Source of the DNA: Robiginitomaculum sp.
Lineage (GTDB): Bacteria; Pseudomonadota; Alphaproteobacteria; Caulobacterales; Maricaulaceae
Direction: 5' to 3'
Assembly (NCBI GenBank): GCA_002733495.1
Contig: NVVV01000001.1
Coordinates: 115,795 to 179,794, forward strand
DNA length: 64,000 bases
A program made the position numbers and the translations under genes. A model generated the notes under the pieces. That model searched no databases. It saw only the letters and a list, made by a program, of their open reading frames with translations, and had not been told where the DNA came from. Of this stretch, positions 26,858-35,502 are shown in pieces; within the stretch, counting starts at the first letter, position 1, and the number at the start of each line of letters is the position of its first letter.

Positions 26858-27160
26858 CTAGTTCAGCTTACCCAGCGGCAAGCCCCGCCCGAAGACGCCG
26901 AGCAATCCAGCCCCCAGCAATCCCGTGAAAGCCGCTTGCAGGAAGACACTCACCAAAGCCATTGGAAAGTATTTCAGGGCCTCAACCGTGGTCCCCACCT
27001 TCACCCCGAACATGGATATTTTTGCAGGGTATAAAATAGAAATGGGCAGCCATAGCAGCATTATAAATGCCCATGGCAGGAGGGTCGCCCAAAATATAAT
27101 CTTGAACAATCCAAAAAAACTGAGTTGAGAAAACTCTATAGTATTATTTTCTATATTCAT
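26858..27160 (-). CDS. Hypothetical small membrane protein
   Basis: A 100-residue protein with two strongly hydrophobic stretches (IIFWATLLPWAFIMLLWLPISILY, about 20-43, and MALVSVFLQAAFTGLLGAGLLGVF, about 67-90). It was not recognised. It is directly upstream of the lipoprotein gene with a three-base gap, so the two products may work together at the envelope. Confidence 0.65.
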   Translation of the reverse strand: MNIENNTIEFSQLSFFGLFKIIFWATLLPWAFIMLLWLPISILYPAKISMFGVKVGTTVEALKYFPMALVSVFLQAAFTGLLGAGLLGVFGRGLPLGKLN

Positions 27161-27254
27161 GCGTTGTAGAATACAGGAGTGAATTTCAAAGTACCAGTTA
27201 TTTTTATAATAACTACTCTAAACATGATCACCTTATCTTGAAACCAAAAAACAT

Positions 27255-27285
27255 CAGCCCGGCGAAGACCGGGGACCGCAATGAC
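27255..27285. repeat. Family A half-element
   Basis: CAGCCCGGCGAAGACCGGGG followed by an ATGAC end; a single arm only. Confidence 0.6.
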
Positions 27286-27314
27286 CAAGCTAGAGCAAGT
27301 TTTCCACGCCCCAT

Positions 27315-27353
27315 CCCCTCACCTCAATCCTCTCCCCTTGGGAGAGGAAGAAC
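27315..27353. repeat. Family C repeat, single arm
   Basis: CCCCTCACCTCAATCCTCTC then CCCTTGGGAGAGGAAGAACC, nearly identical to the left half of the 24.15 kb copy. Confidence 0.75.
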
Positions 27354-27375
27354 CACTGGATATGCAGAAAGTATC

Positions 27376-27443
27376 GTCACCCCGGCGAAGGCCGGGGCCT
27401 ATTTTGATGCATCACAATGGATTGCGGCCTTCGCCGGAATGAC
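27376..27443. repeat. Family A palindromic repeat downstream of lpdA
   Basis: GTCACCCCGGCGAAGGCCGG at the left and GGCCTTCGCCGGAATGAC at the right are inverted copies. With the half-element at 27255 and the family C arm at 27315 it fills the 308-base gap 27161-27468, in which I see no gene. Confidence 0.8.
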
Positions 27444-27468
27444 GCTTTTTTGAAATTGGCACCCGCAC

Positions 27469-28884
27469 CTAAACGTGGATCACCTTGCCATAGGCATCCA
27501 GCACGCTTTCGTGCATCATTTCCGACAGGGTCGGGTGCGGGAACACCGTTTCCATCAGCTCGGCTTCGGTGGTTTCCAGCGTGCGGGCGATGGTATAGCC
27601 CTGGATTAGTTCGGTGACTTCTGCGCCGATCATGTGCGCGCCCAGCAATTCGCCGGTTTTGGCATCAAACACGGTTTTGATCAGGCCCTCGGCCTCGCCC
27701 AGCGCAATGGCCTTGCCATTCCCCATAAAGGGAAAGCGGCCCACCTTGACCTTATGCCCGGCGGCCTTGGCGGCGGCTTCGGTAAGGCCCACCGAGGCCA
27801 CTTGCGGGCGGCAATAGGTACAGCCCGGTATATTGCCATGATCGAGCGGGTGCGGATTGTTGCCGGCGATTTTTTCAACGCAAATTACCCCTTCATGGCT
27901 GGCCTTGTGCGCCAGCCATGGCGGCGCAGTGAGATCGCCAATGGCATAAAGCCCGGGCACATTGGTGTGCGAGAATTCATCCACCACCACATGGGTGCGG
28001 TCGGTTTTTACGCCCAAAGCCTCCAGGCCTAAATTTTCAACATTGCCGACAATGCCAATGGCCAGAATAATGCGCTCTGTCGCGATTCTCTGCACCTTGC
28101 CGTCTTTGGTTTTCACACTGGCGGTGATGGTGGCCTTGCCGGGGGTAACCTTTTCCACTTGCGCCGAGGTGAGGATTTTCATGCCTGCTTTTTCAAAGGC
28201 CTTTTGCGCGTGCTGGCTAATCTCGGCATCTTCGACCGGCAAGACCCGGTCCAGCATCTCAACCACGGTCACATCGGCCCCAAGGGCGTTATAAAAGCTG
28301 GCAAATTCGATACCGATTGCGCCCGAGCCAATCACTAAAAGTGATTTGGGCATGACGTCCGGGGTCATGGCTTCCCTTGCCGTCCAGATGAACTTACCGT
28401 CCGGGGCGAGGCCCGCCGCAGGGATGGCGCGCGCGCGCGCGCCGGTGGCCAGTATGACATGGGCGGCGCTATAGGCGCTCTCTGCGCCGGCCTTGTCTTT
28501 GACGATCACTTTTGGGGCCTTGGCGCGGCGTTCCAGCCTTGCAGCACCGTCAATCACTGTGACTTTATGTTTTTTGAGCAAATACTTCACCCCGCCGGAA
28601 AGCTGCCCGGCGATCTGGCGCGAGCGTTTCACCACCTTGTCCAGATCAAAATCAGGCTTGGTGCAACTAAGACCGAAAGCGGACGCATTTTCCATCAGCT
28701 CTAAAACTTCGGCAGAGCGCAGCAGCGCCTTGGTCGGGATACAGCCCCAGTTCAAACACACACCGCCCAGATGCTCGCGCTCGACAATAGCGGTTTTCAG
28801 TCCCAATTGCGCCGCGCGAATGGCCGCGACATACCCGCCGGGACCGGCACCGATTATTATTAAATCAAAAGTTTGCGAAGCCAT
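27469..28884 (-). CDS. lpdA: Dihydrolipoyl dehydrogenase (E3)
   Basis: A 471-residue flavoprotein that reoxidises dihydrolipoamide on E2 and reduces NAD. FAD-binding IGAGPGGYVAAIRAAQLGLK is at the N-terminus, the redox disulfide in GGVCLNWGCIPTKALL near 41-56, the NAD-binding IGSGAIGIEFASFYNALG near 180, the FAD aspartate region GLYAIGDLT, and the active-site His-Glu in FPHPTLSEMMHE at the C-terminus. It is the most distal gene of the pdh block, separated from pdhC by marC and a thioesterase gene, two bases after the latter. Confidence 0.96.
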   Translation of the reverse strand: MASQTFDLIIIGAGPGGYVAAIRAAQLGLKTAIVEREHLGGVCLNWGCIPTKALLRSAEVLELMENASAFGLSCTKPDFDLDKVVKRSRQIAGQLSGGVKYLLKKHKVTVIDGAARLERRAKAPKVIVKDKAGAESAYSAAHVILATGARARAIPAAGLAPDGKFIWTAREAMTPDVMPKSLLVIGSGAIGIEFASFYNALGADVTVVEMLDRVLPVEDAEISQHAQKAFEKAGMKILTSAQVEKVTPGKATITASVKTKDGKVQRIATERIILAIGIVGNVENLGLEALGVKTDRTHVVVDEFSHTNVPGLYAIGDLTAPPWLAHKASHEGVICVEKIAGNNPHPLDHGNIPGCTYCRPQVASVGLTEAAAKAAGHKVKVGRFPFMGNGKAIALGEAEGLIKTVFDAKTGELLGAHMIGAEVTELIQGYTIARTLETTEAELMETVFPHPTLSEMMHESVLDAYGKVIHV

Positions 28885-28885
28885 C

Positions 28886-29662
28886 TTAGTCTTCCTTGTT
28901 CAGTGGTGGTGCCGGGGTGGGCTTACCGTCCTCGCCCAGCGCCACCATAATAAATTCGCCGATCGTGGCTTGCCTGCGCGCGCCGGTTTGCAAGTCCTCG
29001 GCACACAGCGTCACCGCCACCCGCATCGAAGAGCGGCCCACGCTGGCCACATGGGCGGAAATTTCAATCATCTCGCCCACATGAATGGGGGCGGCAAAGT
29101 CGATCTCTTTGAGGGCGGCCATCACCACCGAGGTACGCGCATGGCGACTGGCCGCGACAAAGGCGGCCTTTTCCATCAAGTTTAGCGCCCGGCCCCCGAA
29201 CAACATGCCCCGGTGATCGGTATCGCCCGGAAACACCAGCTCGTTCGTGCGGGTCACATTTGCTGGCCCGGATGCGTAGTCCGGCACCGGCGGCAAAGGC
29301 GTTGTATTGGTTTTGCGGTCCGTGGCCACCATGATGAAATCGCCCTGGGTGGTCAGGCGGCGCTCTCCGGTCAGCAGGTTTTCCGCCCACAGGCTGACGC
29401 GCACATTCATCGAGCTTCTGCCGACGCTGCGCACTTCGCCCGAAAGGTCCACCAGCTCACCCACCAGTACCGGGGCCTTGAAATCCATGCGCTCGACCGC
29501 GGCGGTGACAAAGCCGCGCCGGGCCAGACGCGCGGCGGCCAGAAAGGCCACCTTGTCCATAAACGCCAGCGCCGCACCGCCAAACATATCGCCCTGATGA
29601 TTGGTCTGGTCCGGGAACACCAGATCGGCAAGGCGAACTCTGTATTGCGGCTGATCACTCAT
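28886..29662 (-). CDS. Double-hotdog acyl-CoA thioesterase
   Basis: About 258 residues with two tandem hotdog domains. Each has the same block: VFPDQTNHQGDMFGGAALAF in the first and VFPGDTDHRGMLFGGRALNL in the second, followed by VELV or IEISAHV and GRSSM-VRV strands. This is the BFIT/YciA-like thioesterase class that hydrolyses acyl-CoA to free acid and CoA. ATG 29662 (MSDQPQYRVRLADLVF) with AGGGAAATTTT upstream is preferred over the track start at 29743, which would run into marC. It lies between marC and lpdA. Confidence 0.85.
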   Translation of the reverse strand: MSDQPQYRVRLADLVFPDQTNHQGDMFGGAALAFMDKVAFLAAARLARRGFVTAAVERMDFKAPVLVGELVDLSGEVRSVGRSSMNVRVSLWAENLLTGERRLTTQGDFIMVATDRKTNTTPLPPVPDYASGPANVTRTNELVFPGDTDHRGMLFGGRALNLMEKAAFVAASRHARTSVVMAALKEIDFAAPIHVGEMIEISAHVASVGRSSMRVAVTLCAEDLQTGARRQATIGEFIMVALGEDGKPTPAPPLNKED

Positions 29663-29672
29663 AAAATTTCCC

Positions 29673-30314
29673 TTAGGCAAAAAACACGTTTTTAATGCCA
29701 TCAAAAATGAGCTGTACGGAAAGCGCCGCCAGAATAACGCCAAATACTCGGGTGATCAGCGCGCCCACGGTGTGCCCCATCACCCGCAAGAGCCACGGCG
29801 CAATCAGCATAAGGATAAGGGCAATAATCAAGTTCGCCAGCATGGCCCCAACCACAACCATCTGTGCCAGCGGGTGTTCGTGCTGTTGCGACATAAAAAT
29901 CATGATGGCCGCAATGGAGCCTGGCCCGGCAAGCAGCGGAATGGCCAGTGGAAAGACGGAAATGTCATCTGGCCCATCTTCGTCCTCCAGCATGGTTTCC
30001 GCGCGGCTTTCGCGGCGCGCCTGACGTTTCTCGAACAGCATTTCAATGGACATCAGCAACATGAGCAGCCCGCCCGCCGTGCGAAACGCATCCAGACTAA
30101 CCCCCATGCGCGAAAGCAGCCATTCCCCGCCAAAGGCGAAAGCCAGCAATAATCCACCCGCATAAATGGTGCCCCGAATAGCCATAGAGCGGCTGTGCGC
30201 CGCACTGGCACCTGCCGTCAGTGTGGCAAAAATGGGCGCAACGCCCAGCGCATCGATCACCACAAACAGGGTGACAAAGCTCGCAATAAAAAGATCTAGC
30301 ATGGCCATGTCCAT
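29673..30314 (-). CDS. MarC family integral membrane protein
   Basis: About 213 residues with six predicted membrane helices (for example ASFVTLFVVIDALGVAPIF, GTIYAGGLLLAFAFGGEWLL, AIPLLAGPGSIAAIMIF, NLIIALILMLIAPWLLRVMG). The AIPLLAGPGSIA block near 128-140 is a MarC-family hallmark. The function of the family is not settled. ATG 30314 is used; the track begins at an upstream GTG. It lies 11 bases before the thioesterase. Confidence 0.85.
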   Translation of the reverse strand: MDMAMLDLFIASFVTLFVVIDALGVAPIFATLTAGASAAHSRSMAIRGTIYAGGLLLAFAFGGEWLLSRMGVSLDAFRTAGGLLMLLMSIEMLFEKRQARRESRAETMLEDEDGPDDISVFPLAIPLLAGPGSIAAIMIFMSQQHEHPLAQMVVVGAMLANLIIALILMLIAPWLLRVMGHTVGALITRVFGVILAALSVQLIFDGIKNVFFA

Positions 30315-30348
30315 TAGCAACACCCCAAACCTTGAGTTTGCCGAAGAA

Positions 30349-30452
30349 CCTCATCCTGAGATTCCTCATCCTGAGGAGGCCCAAAGGGCCGTCTCGAAGG
30401 ACGAAGGATGGTCGCCAGTTTCCATGGTTCGACAGGCCCACCATGAGGGTGG
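30349..30452. repeat. Family B-related repeat
   Basis: CCTCATCCTGAG occurs twice, then a GGCCCAAAGGGCC hairpin and GTCTCGAAGGACGAAGGATG, followed by CATGGTTCGACAGGCCCACC. It is a divergent, compound member of the CTCAGGATGAGG family between marC and pdhC. Confidence 0.65.
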
Positions 30453-30568
30453 TGTTGCGTCTTAGCGTGAAAGATTGAGGGACCATATGGGCAAAATGCA
30501 GGGACGCAAGAGTACTCTTGCGCGGAGGTGCTATGCAAAATTGCAAAGCCTGTACCACGCCCCTGACT

Positions 30569-30650
30569 GTCATTACCCGGTTTATCCGGGTAATCTAGCA
30601 CCCCTCCATAAAAGCCGGTCTGGATTGCCGGGACAAAGCCCGGCAATGAC
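30569..30650. repeat. Family A palindromic repeat
   Basis: Begins GTCATTACCCGGTTTATCCG and ends GGGACAAAGCCCGGCAATGAC-like; GTCATT/AATGAC ends inverted. With the preceding family B element it accounts for most of the 30315-30720 gap; no gene is seen there. Confidence 0.8.
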
Positions 30651-30720
30651 AACCCTGAAGACCAAAAACACTTCAGCCACCCGCGCAAAACCATAAAGGT
30701 AGTATGGAGAGGGTAAATTT

Positions 30721-32004
30721 TCACAACAGCATCATGGCCGGGTTTTCGATATAGCGTTTGAAGTATTTTAAAAATTCCGCGCCAATGGCCCCGTCCACCA
30801 CCCGGTGATCGCAGGTCAGCGTCACCGTCATGATGGTGGCAATACCCAATTCATCGCCTATGACTACGGGGCGTTTTTCGCCTGCACCAATGGAGAGGAT
30901 ACAGGCCTGTGGCTGGTTAATGATGGAAGCAAAGGATTTTATGCCCATCATGCCCATGTTTGAGATGGTAAAGGTGCCGCCCTGATACTCTTCGGGCATC
31001 AGTTTACGCGCCTTGGCGCGGCCCGCCAAATCCTTGACCTCGGCAGAGATGGCGGCAAGGCCCTTGGCTTGTGCCTGTCTGACCACCGGGGTGATCAAAC
31101 CGCCCTCAATGGCCACGGCCACGGCAATATCCACATCATGCCATAACTTAAAGCCCTCGGGCGTATAGCTGGCATTGGCGGCGGGCACGTTTTTTAGCGC
31201 CAAAGCACTGGCCCTGATGACGAAATCATTGACCGAGATTTTAATGCCATCCTCGGCAGCCGCTTCGTTTATGTCTTTGCGGGCGGTCAGCAGCGCATCC
31301 AGCTTGCAATCGATATTCAGCGGGAAATGCGGCACATCACGAAAGGATTCGGTCATGCGCGCGGCAATGACCTTGCGCATACCGTCCAGCGGCACAAGGT
31401 CAAAGCCGCCGGGTGCTTGTGGTGCTGTGGTTGCCGGGGCAGTCGCAGCACTGGCCGGCGCAGTCTTTATGTCGCGTTTGACAATCCGGCCACCCGGCCC
31501 GGTGCCGATAATGGTGGCAAGGTCCAGCCCGGCCTCTTTGGCCAGCCGTTTGGCCAGCGGCGACGCCTTGGTGCGGGCTCCCCCCTCACCCCGACCCTCT
31601 CCCCGCCGGGGAGAGGGGGAAGTGTCAGCAGATGATATTTGAGGCGTTGAAGCTGGCTGTGCGCGCACTCCCTCTCCCTGGGGAGAGGGTTGGGGTGAGG
31701 GGCTGGGGCTTTGGACAGCAGGCGCAGCAACATCCGCGCCCTCAAGTGCTGAGGCATCTTCGCCCTCTTCCAGTATCAGCGCAATCACCGTATTAATCGC
31801 CACATTTTCCGAGCCACCGGGAATAAGGATTTTAGCCAAAACCCCCTCTTCCACGGCATCGACCTCCATGGTGGCCTTGTCGGTCTCAATTTCGGCAATC
31901 ACATCACCGGCATTGATTTCATCGCCTTCCTTGACCAGCCATTTGGCCAGCGTACCCTCTTCCATGGTGGGCGATAATGCAGGCATGAGAATTTGTATCG
32001 GCAT
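30721..32004 (-). CDS. pdhC: Pyruvate dehydrogenase E2 (dihydrolipoamide acetyltransferase)
   Basis: A 427-residue E2 core subunit. Residues 1-78 form a lipoyl domain with the lipoylated lysine in [17 protein letters not shown]; a peripheral-subunit-binding domain follows at about 140-175 ([20 protein letters not shown]), then the catalytic acetyltransferase domain ending in [16 protein letters not shown]. Between the lipoyl and binding domains is an unusual linker, [16 protein letters not shown] then [15 protein letters not shown], which is encoded by a family C palindromic repeat read in frame. The upstream neighbour is the GFA-like gene and then pdhB. Confidence 0.96.
   Translation of the reverse strand: MPIQILMPALSPTMEEGTLAKWLVKEGDEINAGDVIAEIETDKATMEVDAVEEGVLAKILIPGGSENVAINTVIALILEEGEDASALEGADVAAPAVQSPSPSPQPSPQGEGVRAQPASTPQISSADTSPSPRRGEGRGEGGARTKASPLAKRLAKEAGLDLATIIGTGPGGRIVKRDIKTAPASAATAPATTAPQAPGGFDLVPLDGMRKVIAARMTESFRDVPHFPLNIDCKLDALLTARKDINEAAAEDGIKISVNDFVIRASALALKNVPAANASYTPEGFKLWHDVDIAVAVAIEGGLITPVVRQAQAKGLAAISAEVKDLAGRAKARKLMPEEYQGGTFTISNMGMMGIKSFASIINQPQACILSIGAGEKRPVVIGDELGIATIMTVTLTCDHRVVDGAIGAEFLKYFKRYIENPAMMLL
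31580..31708. repeat. Family C palindromic repeat inside pdhC
   Basis: Inverted pair CCCTCACCCCGACCCTCTCC and GGAGAGGGTTGGGGTGAGGG, about 130 bases overall, lying wholly inside pdhC and read in frame as the inter-domain linker. Each arm also holds a CCTGGGG- or CCGCCGGGG-centred small hairpin. Confidence 0.9.
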
Positions 32005-32013
32005 GGGTCTTCC

Positions 32014-32412
32014 TTACGCCAGATGGACCAGTGCGTCTGCATTGGCCTCCCAGTTCTGGCCGTCAAACGGCTCTATGGTGATGGATTTGAAGTCTTCGGC
32101 ATTGAGGCAGCGCAGATTAACCGACCAGCCATCAGGGTTGGAGCGGGGCACGTAAAACGCCTTCACGCCACAGGTTTTGCAAAAGAGATGGCGCGCCGTG
32201 CCAGTGTTAAAGCGATAATCAGTCAGGCTTTCCTCGCCCGTGCGAAGATCAAAGCGATCCTTGGGCACGATCAGGTGCAAAAAGCCTGTCTTGGCACAGA
32301 TCGAGCAATTGCATTCGGAGGCCACAATATCATCAGGCAGCGACACCGCAAAGCATACCGCGCCGCAATGGCAAGCCCCTTCACGCCAAGAGATGTTGGA
32401 TGCCTTAACCAA
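32014..32412 (-). CDS. GFA/CENP-V fold zinc protein
   Basis: A 132-residue protein of the glutathione-dependent formaldehyde-activating enzyme (GFA, CENP-V) fold. Its cysteines bind zinc: CHCGAVCF (about 14-21), [12 protein letters not shown] (about 34-45) and [12 protein letters not shown] (about 78-89). The substrate is unknown, since most family members are not formaldehyde enzymes. It starts at TTG 32412, overlapping the end of pdhB by eight bases, and ends nine bases before pdhC, so it is embedded in the pyruvate dehydrogenase operon between E1-beta and E2. Confidence 0.85.
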   Translation of the reverse strand: MVKASNISWREGACHCGAVCFAVSLPDDIVASECNCSICAKTGFLHLIVPKDRFDLRTGEESLTDYRFNTGTARHLFCKTCGVKAFYVPRSNPDGWSVNLRCLNAEDFKSITIEPFDGQNWEANADALVHLA

Positions 32413-33802
32413 CGTAACAAACCCCTTTGACGGCCTTTACAATATCGTCCGCGCCCGGCAGAGCCAGCGCCTCGAGATTACCGGCATAGGCCAGCGGCGC
32501 CTCGACCTGATGCACCCGCGCTGGCGGCGCATCCAGATAGTCAAACGCACCAATGGTGACGGCGGCGGCAATTTCCGCGCCCACGCCCATACAGCCCCAG
32601 GCCTCTTCGGCGGTCACCAGACGATTGGTCTTTTTAACTGAGCTGATCACGGTTTCCATGTCCAGTGGACGGATGGAGCGCAGGTCGACCACCTCGGCAT
32701 CTATGCCCTCGCCCGCCAATGTCTCGGCAGCGGCCAGCGCAAAACCCACCATGCGTGAATAGGCAACGATGGTGACATCCGATCCTTGGCGCGCCACGCG
32801 GGCCTTGCCGATGGGCAGCACCCAGTCCTCGACGTCCGGCACGTCAAAAGTTTCGCCGTAAACCAGCTCGTGCTCTAAAAACACCACCGGGTTCGGATCA
32901 CGAATAGCGGCCTTCAGTAGGCCCTTGGCATCGGCGGCATCATAGGGGGCCAGAACGATCAGACCGGGAATATGACCATACCAGGGGGCATAATCCTGGC
33001 TGTGTTGTGCACCCACCCGACTGGCCGCCGCATTAGGGCCACGAAAAACGATAGAGCAAGCCATTTGTCCACCGGACATATACCTTGTTTTAGCCGCAGA
33101 ATTAAGTATATGATCAATAGCTTGCATCGCAAAATTAAAGGTCATAAATTCAACAATTGGCTTCAGTCCACCAAAGGCCGCGCCGACACCCAAACCGGCA
33201 AACCCATATTCGGTAATCGGCGTATCAATCACTCGTTTAGGGCCAAATTCATCCAGCAAACCACGGCTGACTTTATAGGCACCCTGATACTCGGCCACTT
33301 CCTCGCCCATCAAAAATACCCGCTCGTCGCGGCGCATTTCTTCGGCCATGGCATCACGCAGGGCATCGCGCACGGTGAGGGACACCATGGCTGTGCCCGC
33401 CGGAATGGCCGGGTCTGATGCGCGCCCTGATCCTTCGACAAGCTCAGGATGAGGAGAAGGATTTACCCCCTCTCCCTGGGGAGAGGGTTGGGGTGAGGGG
33501 CTGGGGCTTTGACTAATAGGCGCAGAGACATCCATCCCCCCCAGTGCCGAAGCATCCTCGCCCTCCTCCAGCAGAATGGCGATGGGCGTATTGATGGAAA
33601 CGTTTTCACTGCCCCCGGGAATGAGGATTTTAGCCAGCACGCCCTCGTCCACGGCCTCAACTTCCATTGTGGCCTTGTCGGTCTCAATCTCGGCAATCAC
33701 ATCGCCGGAGGTGATGGTGTCGCCTTCTTTGACCAGCCATTTGGCGAGCGTGCCCTCTTCCATGGTTGGTGACAGGGCTGGCATCAGGATCTGCGTTGGC
33801 AT
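32405..33802 (-). CDS. pdhB: Pyruvate dehydrogenase E1 beta with N-terminal lipoyl domain
   Basis: A 465-residue E1-beta subunit. The first 78 residues are a lipoyl domain ([17 protein letters not shown]; lysine in [14 protein letters not shown]), a layout known from alphaproteobacteria. The transketolase-like E1-beta body starts near residue 135 ([20 protein letters not shown]) and includes [20 protein letters not shown]. The linker contains [14 protein letters not shown] and HPELVEGS, encoded by family C and family B repeats. ATG 33802 is used instead of the track start 33853 because the lipoyl domain begins exactly there, with GGGAATGTAAG upstream. Confidence 0.95.
   Translation of the reverse strand: MPTQILMPALSPTMEEGTLAKWLVKEGDTITSGDVIAEIETDKATMEVEAVDEGVLAKILIPGGSENVSINTPIAILLEEGEDASALGGMDVSAPISQSPSPSPQPSPQGEGVNPSPHPELVEGSGRASDPAIPAGTAMVSLTVRDALRDAMAEEMRRDERVFLMGEEVAEYQGAYKVSRGLLDEFGPKRVIDTPITEYGFAGLGVGAAFGGLKPIVEFMTFNFAMQAIDHILNSAAKTRYMSGGQMACSIVFRGPNAAASRVGAQHSQDYAPWYGHIPGLIVLAPYDAADAKGLLKAAIRDPNPVVFLEHELVYGETFDVPDVEDWVLPIGKARVARQGSDVTIVAYSRMVGFALAAAETLAGEGIDAEVVDLRSIRPLDMETVISSVKKTNRLVTAEEAWGCMGVGAEIAAAVTIGAFDYLDAPPARVHQVEAPLAYAGNLEALALPGADDIVKAVKGVCYVG
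33431..33456. repeat. Family B repeat arm inside pdhB
   Basis: TCCTTCGACAAGCTCAGGAT plus GAGG; a single arm read in frame as HPELVEGS in the E1-beta linker. Confidence 0.85.
33466..33508. repeat. Family C repeat arm inside pdhB
   Basis: CCCTCTCCCTGGGGAGAGGG and TTGGGGTGAGGGGCTGGGG, the same as the right arm in pdhC, encoding [14 protein letters not shown] in the linker. The identity of this arm between the two genes over about 40 bases is striking. Confidence 0.9.
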
Positions 33803-33856
33803 GTTTCTTACATTCCCATTAAAACATTGTGCATCGCCTTGCCGACGGTACAAACT

Positions 33857-34258
33857 TTACTTTTTACGAGCGGCGCCTTCCAGCTTTGCCCGAAACGCGT
33901 CCAGATCGGCCTTCAGGGCATCAATATCGCGTTGCGATTTTGCAATTTCTTCCTGTCCGCCGTTAAAAACCACATTCTGTAATGTGCGCAAATCGCCACC
34001 GGCTTCGCGCTCCACGCAGTCAGCAAAACTTTGCTGGGCGAGCGAATAGGCCTCATAGGCCAGAACGGCGTTTTGGTAATCGTCCTCACCGCCCCCTTTG
34101 ACTTTTGGTTTTTTGGGGCGCTCGCACGCAGTGACCTTGTACTTCATCTCAGGCTTGATCTTTTCGCCATTGACCTTTCCGGCAAAGGCCGTGGCTGGTA
34201 ATACCGCAAGCACCAAAGCACAAACGAGTGGCGAAAGAACTGTATTTTGTCGGGCCAT
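33857..34258 (-). CDS. Hypothetical small secreted protein in the pdh operon
   Basis: A 133-residue protein with a clear signal peptide (LSPLVCALVLAVLPATAFAGK). The mature part is highly charged with a possible helical or coiled-coil C-terminus (IAKSQRDIDALKADLDAFRAKLEGAARKK) and two cysteines (TACERP, ADCVER). No family recognised. Its start overlaps the pdhA stop in TAATG, so it is translationally coupled to the E1-alpha gene; pdhB follows after 54 bases. An exported protein inside an operon for a cytosolic complex is odd. Confidence 0.75.
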   Translation of the reverse strand: MARQNTVLSPLVCALVLAVLPATAFAGKVNGEKIKPEMKYKVTACERPKKPKVKGGGEDDYQNAVLAYEAYSLAQQSFADCVEREAGGDLRTLQNVVFNGGQEEIAKSQRDIDALKADLDAFRAKLEGAARKK

Positions 34259-35268
34259 TATTCTGCTCCCGGAGCCAATATGTCCGTCAGAAGCGCGCTG
34301 GCATCGGGCTCAGGGCTGTCCTTGGCAAAGTCAGCGGCGTCGTTAACAATGCCACGCACCGCTTTGTCGATTGCCTTTAAGGCCGCCTCATCAGCCCAGC
34401 CCTCGCCCAGAAGGCGCGCCTTGGCATGATCAATCGGATCATGGTGCTGGCGCATTTCATTGACCTCTTCGCGGGTACGATATTTGGCCGGATCAGACAT
34501 GGAATGCCCGCGATAACGATAGGTCTTCATCTCCAATATCATCGGCCCCTTGCCAGCCCGCGCGCGCTTGACCGCCCGCAAGCCCGCATCACGCACCGCC
34601 AGAACGTCCATGCCGTCCACTTCCTCGCCGGGAATGCCAAAACTGGCCCCGCGCTTGTAAAGATGGGTTTCCGACGACGAACGCTCGATCGAGGTACCCA
34701 TGGCATATTGATTGTTCTCAACTACAAACACCACCGGCAGATCCCACAGCTTGGCCATGTTAAAGCTTTCATAGACTTGGCCCTGATTGGCAGCCCCATC
34801 GCCAAAGAAGGTCAGGCTGACGCTGCCATCGTCCTTATACTTGTCGGCAAAGGCCAGCCCGGTGCCCAATGGCACCTGCGCCCCGACAATGCCGTGCCCG
34901 CCATAAAAATTCTTCTCGACAGAAAACATATGCATGCTGCCGCCTTTGCCGCGCGAATACCCGCCAACGCGCCCGGTCAGCTCGGCCATGACGCCCGTTG
35001 GCTCCATACCCAGCGCCAGCATATGCCCGTGATCCCGATAGCCGGTAATCATCTGATCGCCGTCACGGATAGCCGCTTTCATACCCGTCACCACGGCCTC
35101 CTGGCCGATATAGAGATGGCAGAACCCGGCGATCAGGCCCATGCCATAAAGCTGGCCTGCCTTTTCCTCAAAGCGGCGGATCAGCAGCATTTGCCGATAG
35201 TATTCCAACATTTCCGCTTTGTTGGTTTTGCCGGGCGTCGATGGTTTTTTTTGAGTTGATTTTGCCAT
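34258..35268 (-). CDS. pdhA: Pyruvate dehydrogenase E1 alpha
   Basis: A 336-residue E1-alpha subunit binding thiamine diphosphate. Visible: FGDGAANQGQVYESFNMAKL with the TPP/Mg aspartate (about residues 165-185) followed by VFVVENNQYAMGT, MHMFSVEKNFYGGHGIVGAQ near 117, and the phosphorylation-loop-like YRYRGHSMSDPAKYR. A short lysine-rich N-terminal tail (MAKSTQKKPSTPGKTNKAEM) precedes the fold. It heads the pdh operon and is coupled to the next gene by TAATG. A promoter is expected just upstream, but the region is repeat-rich beyond about 35390. Confidence 0.96.
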   Translation of the reverse strand: MAKSTQKKPSTPGKTNKAEMLEYYRQMLLIRRFEEKAGQLYGMGLIAGFCHLYIGQEAVVTGMKAAIRDGDQMITGYRDHGHMLALGMEPTGVMAELTGRVGGYSRGKGGSMHMFSVEKNFYGGHGIVGAQVPLGTGLAFADKYKDDGSVSLTFFGDGAANQGQVYESFNMAKLWDLPVVFVVENNQYAMGTSIERSSSETHLYKRGASFGIPGEEVDGMDVLAVRDAGLRAVKRARAGKGPMILEMKTYRYRGHSMSDPAKYRTREEVNEMRQHHDPIDHAKARLLGEGWADEAALKAIDKAVRGIVNDAADFAKDSPEPDASALLTDILAPGAE

Positions 35269-35395
35269 TACTTCACATGTGAATTAGATTGCGCATATAG
35301 ACCTGTCTAACCCAGCGTTCGTTTCTCTGCAAGCTATCGATTGCCGGGTTAGAGTGTTTTGCATTGAACTGGCTTCCGCCATATGCCCTGCTGAT

Positions 35396-35475
35396 GTCAT
35401 TGCCGGGCTTGTCCTAGGTAATCCAGAAAATGTGTAAAACTAGAACTGGATCACTCGAACCAGTCGGGTAATGAC
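35396..35475. repeat. Family A palindromic repeat
   Basis: GTCATTGCCGGGCTTGTCC at the left, GTCGGGTAATGAC at the right; an internal AATCCAGAAAATG-like stretch is shared with other family A copies. Confidence 0.75.
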
Positions 35476-35502
35476 AATTGTGGCTGGCGTCTGTAAGTCA
35501 CC

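Noticed and set aside
31580-31708. Frameshift or assembly error as the cause of the odd PDH E2 linker
   Set aside because: The frame stays open through the linker and resumes the conserved binding domain ([13 protein letters not shown]) correctly, and the same DNA is also found in pdhB and between genes.
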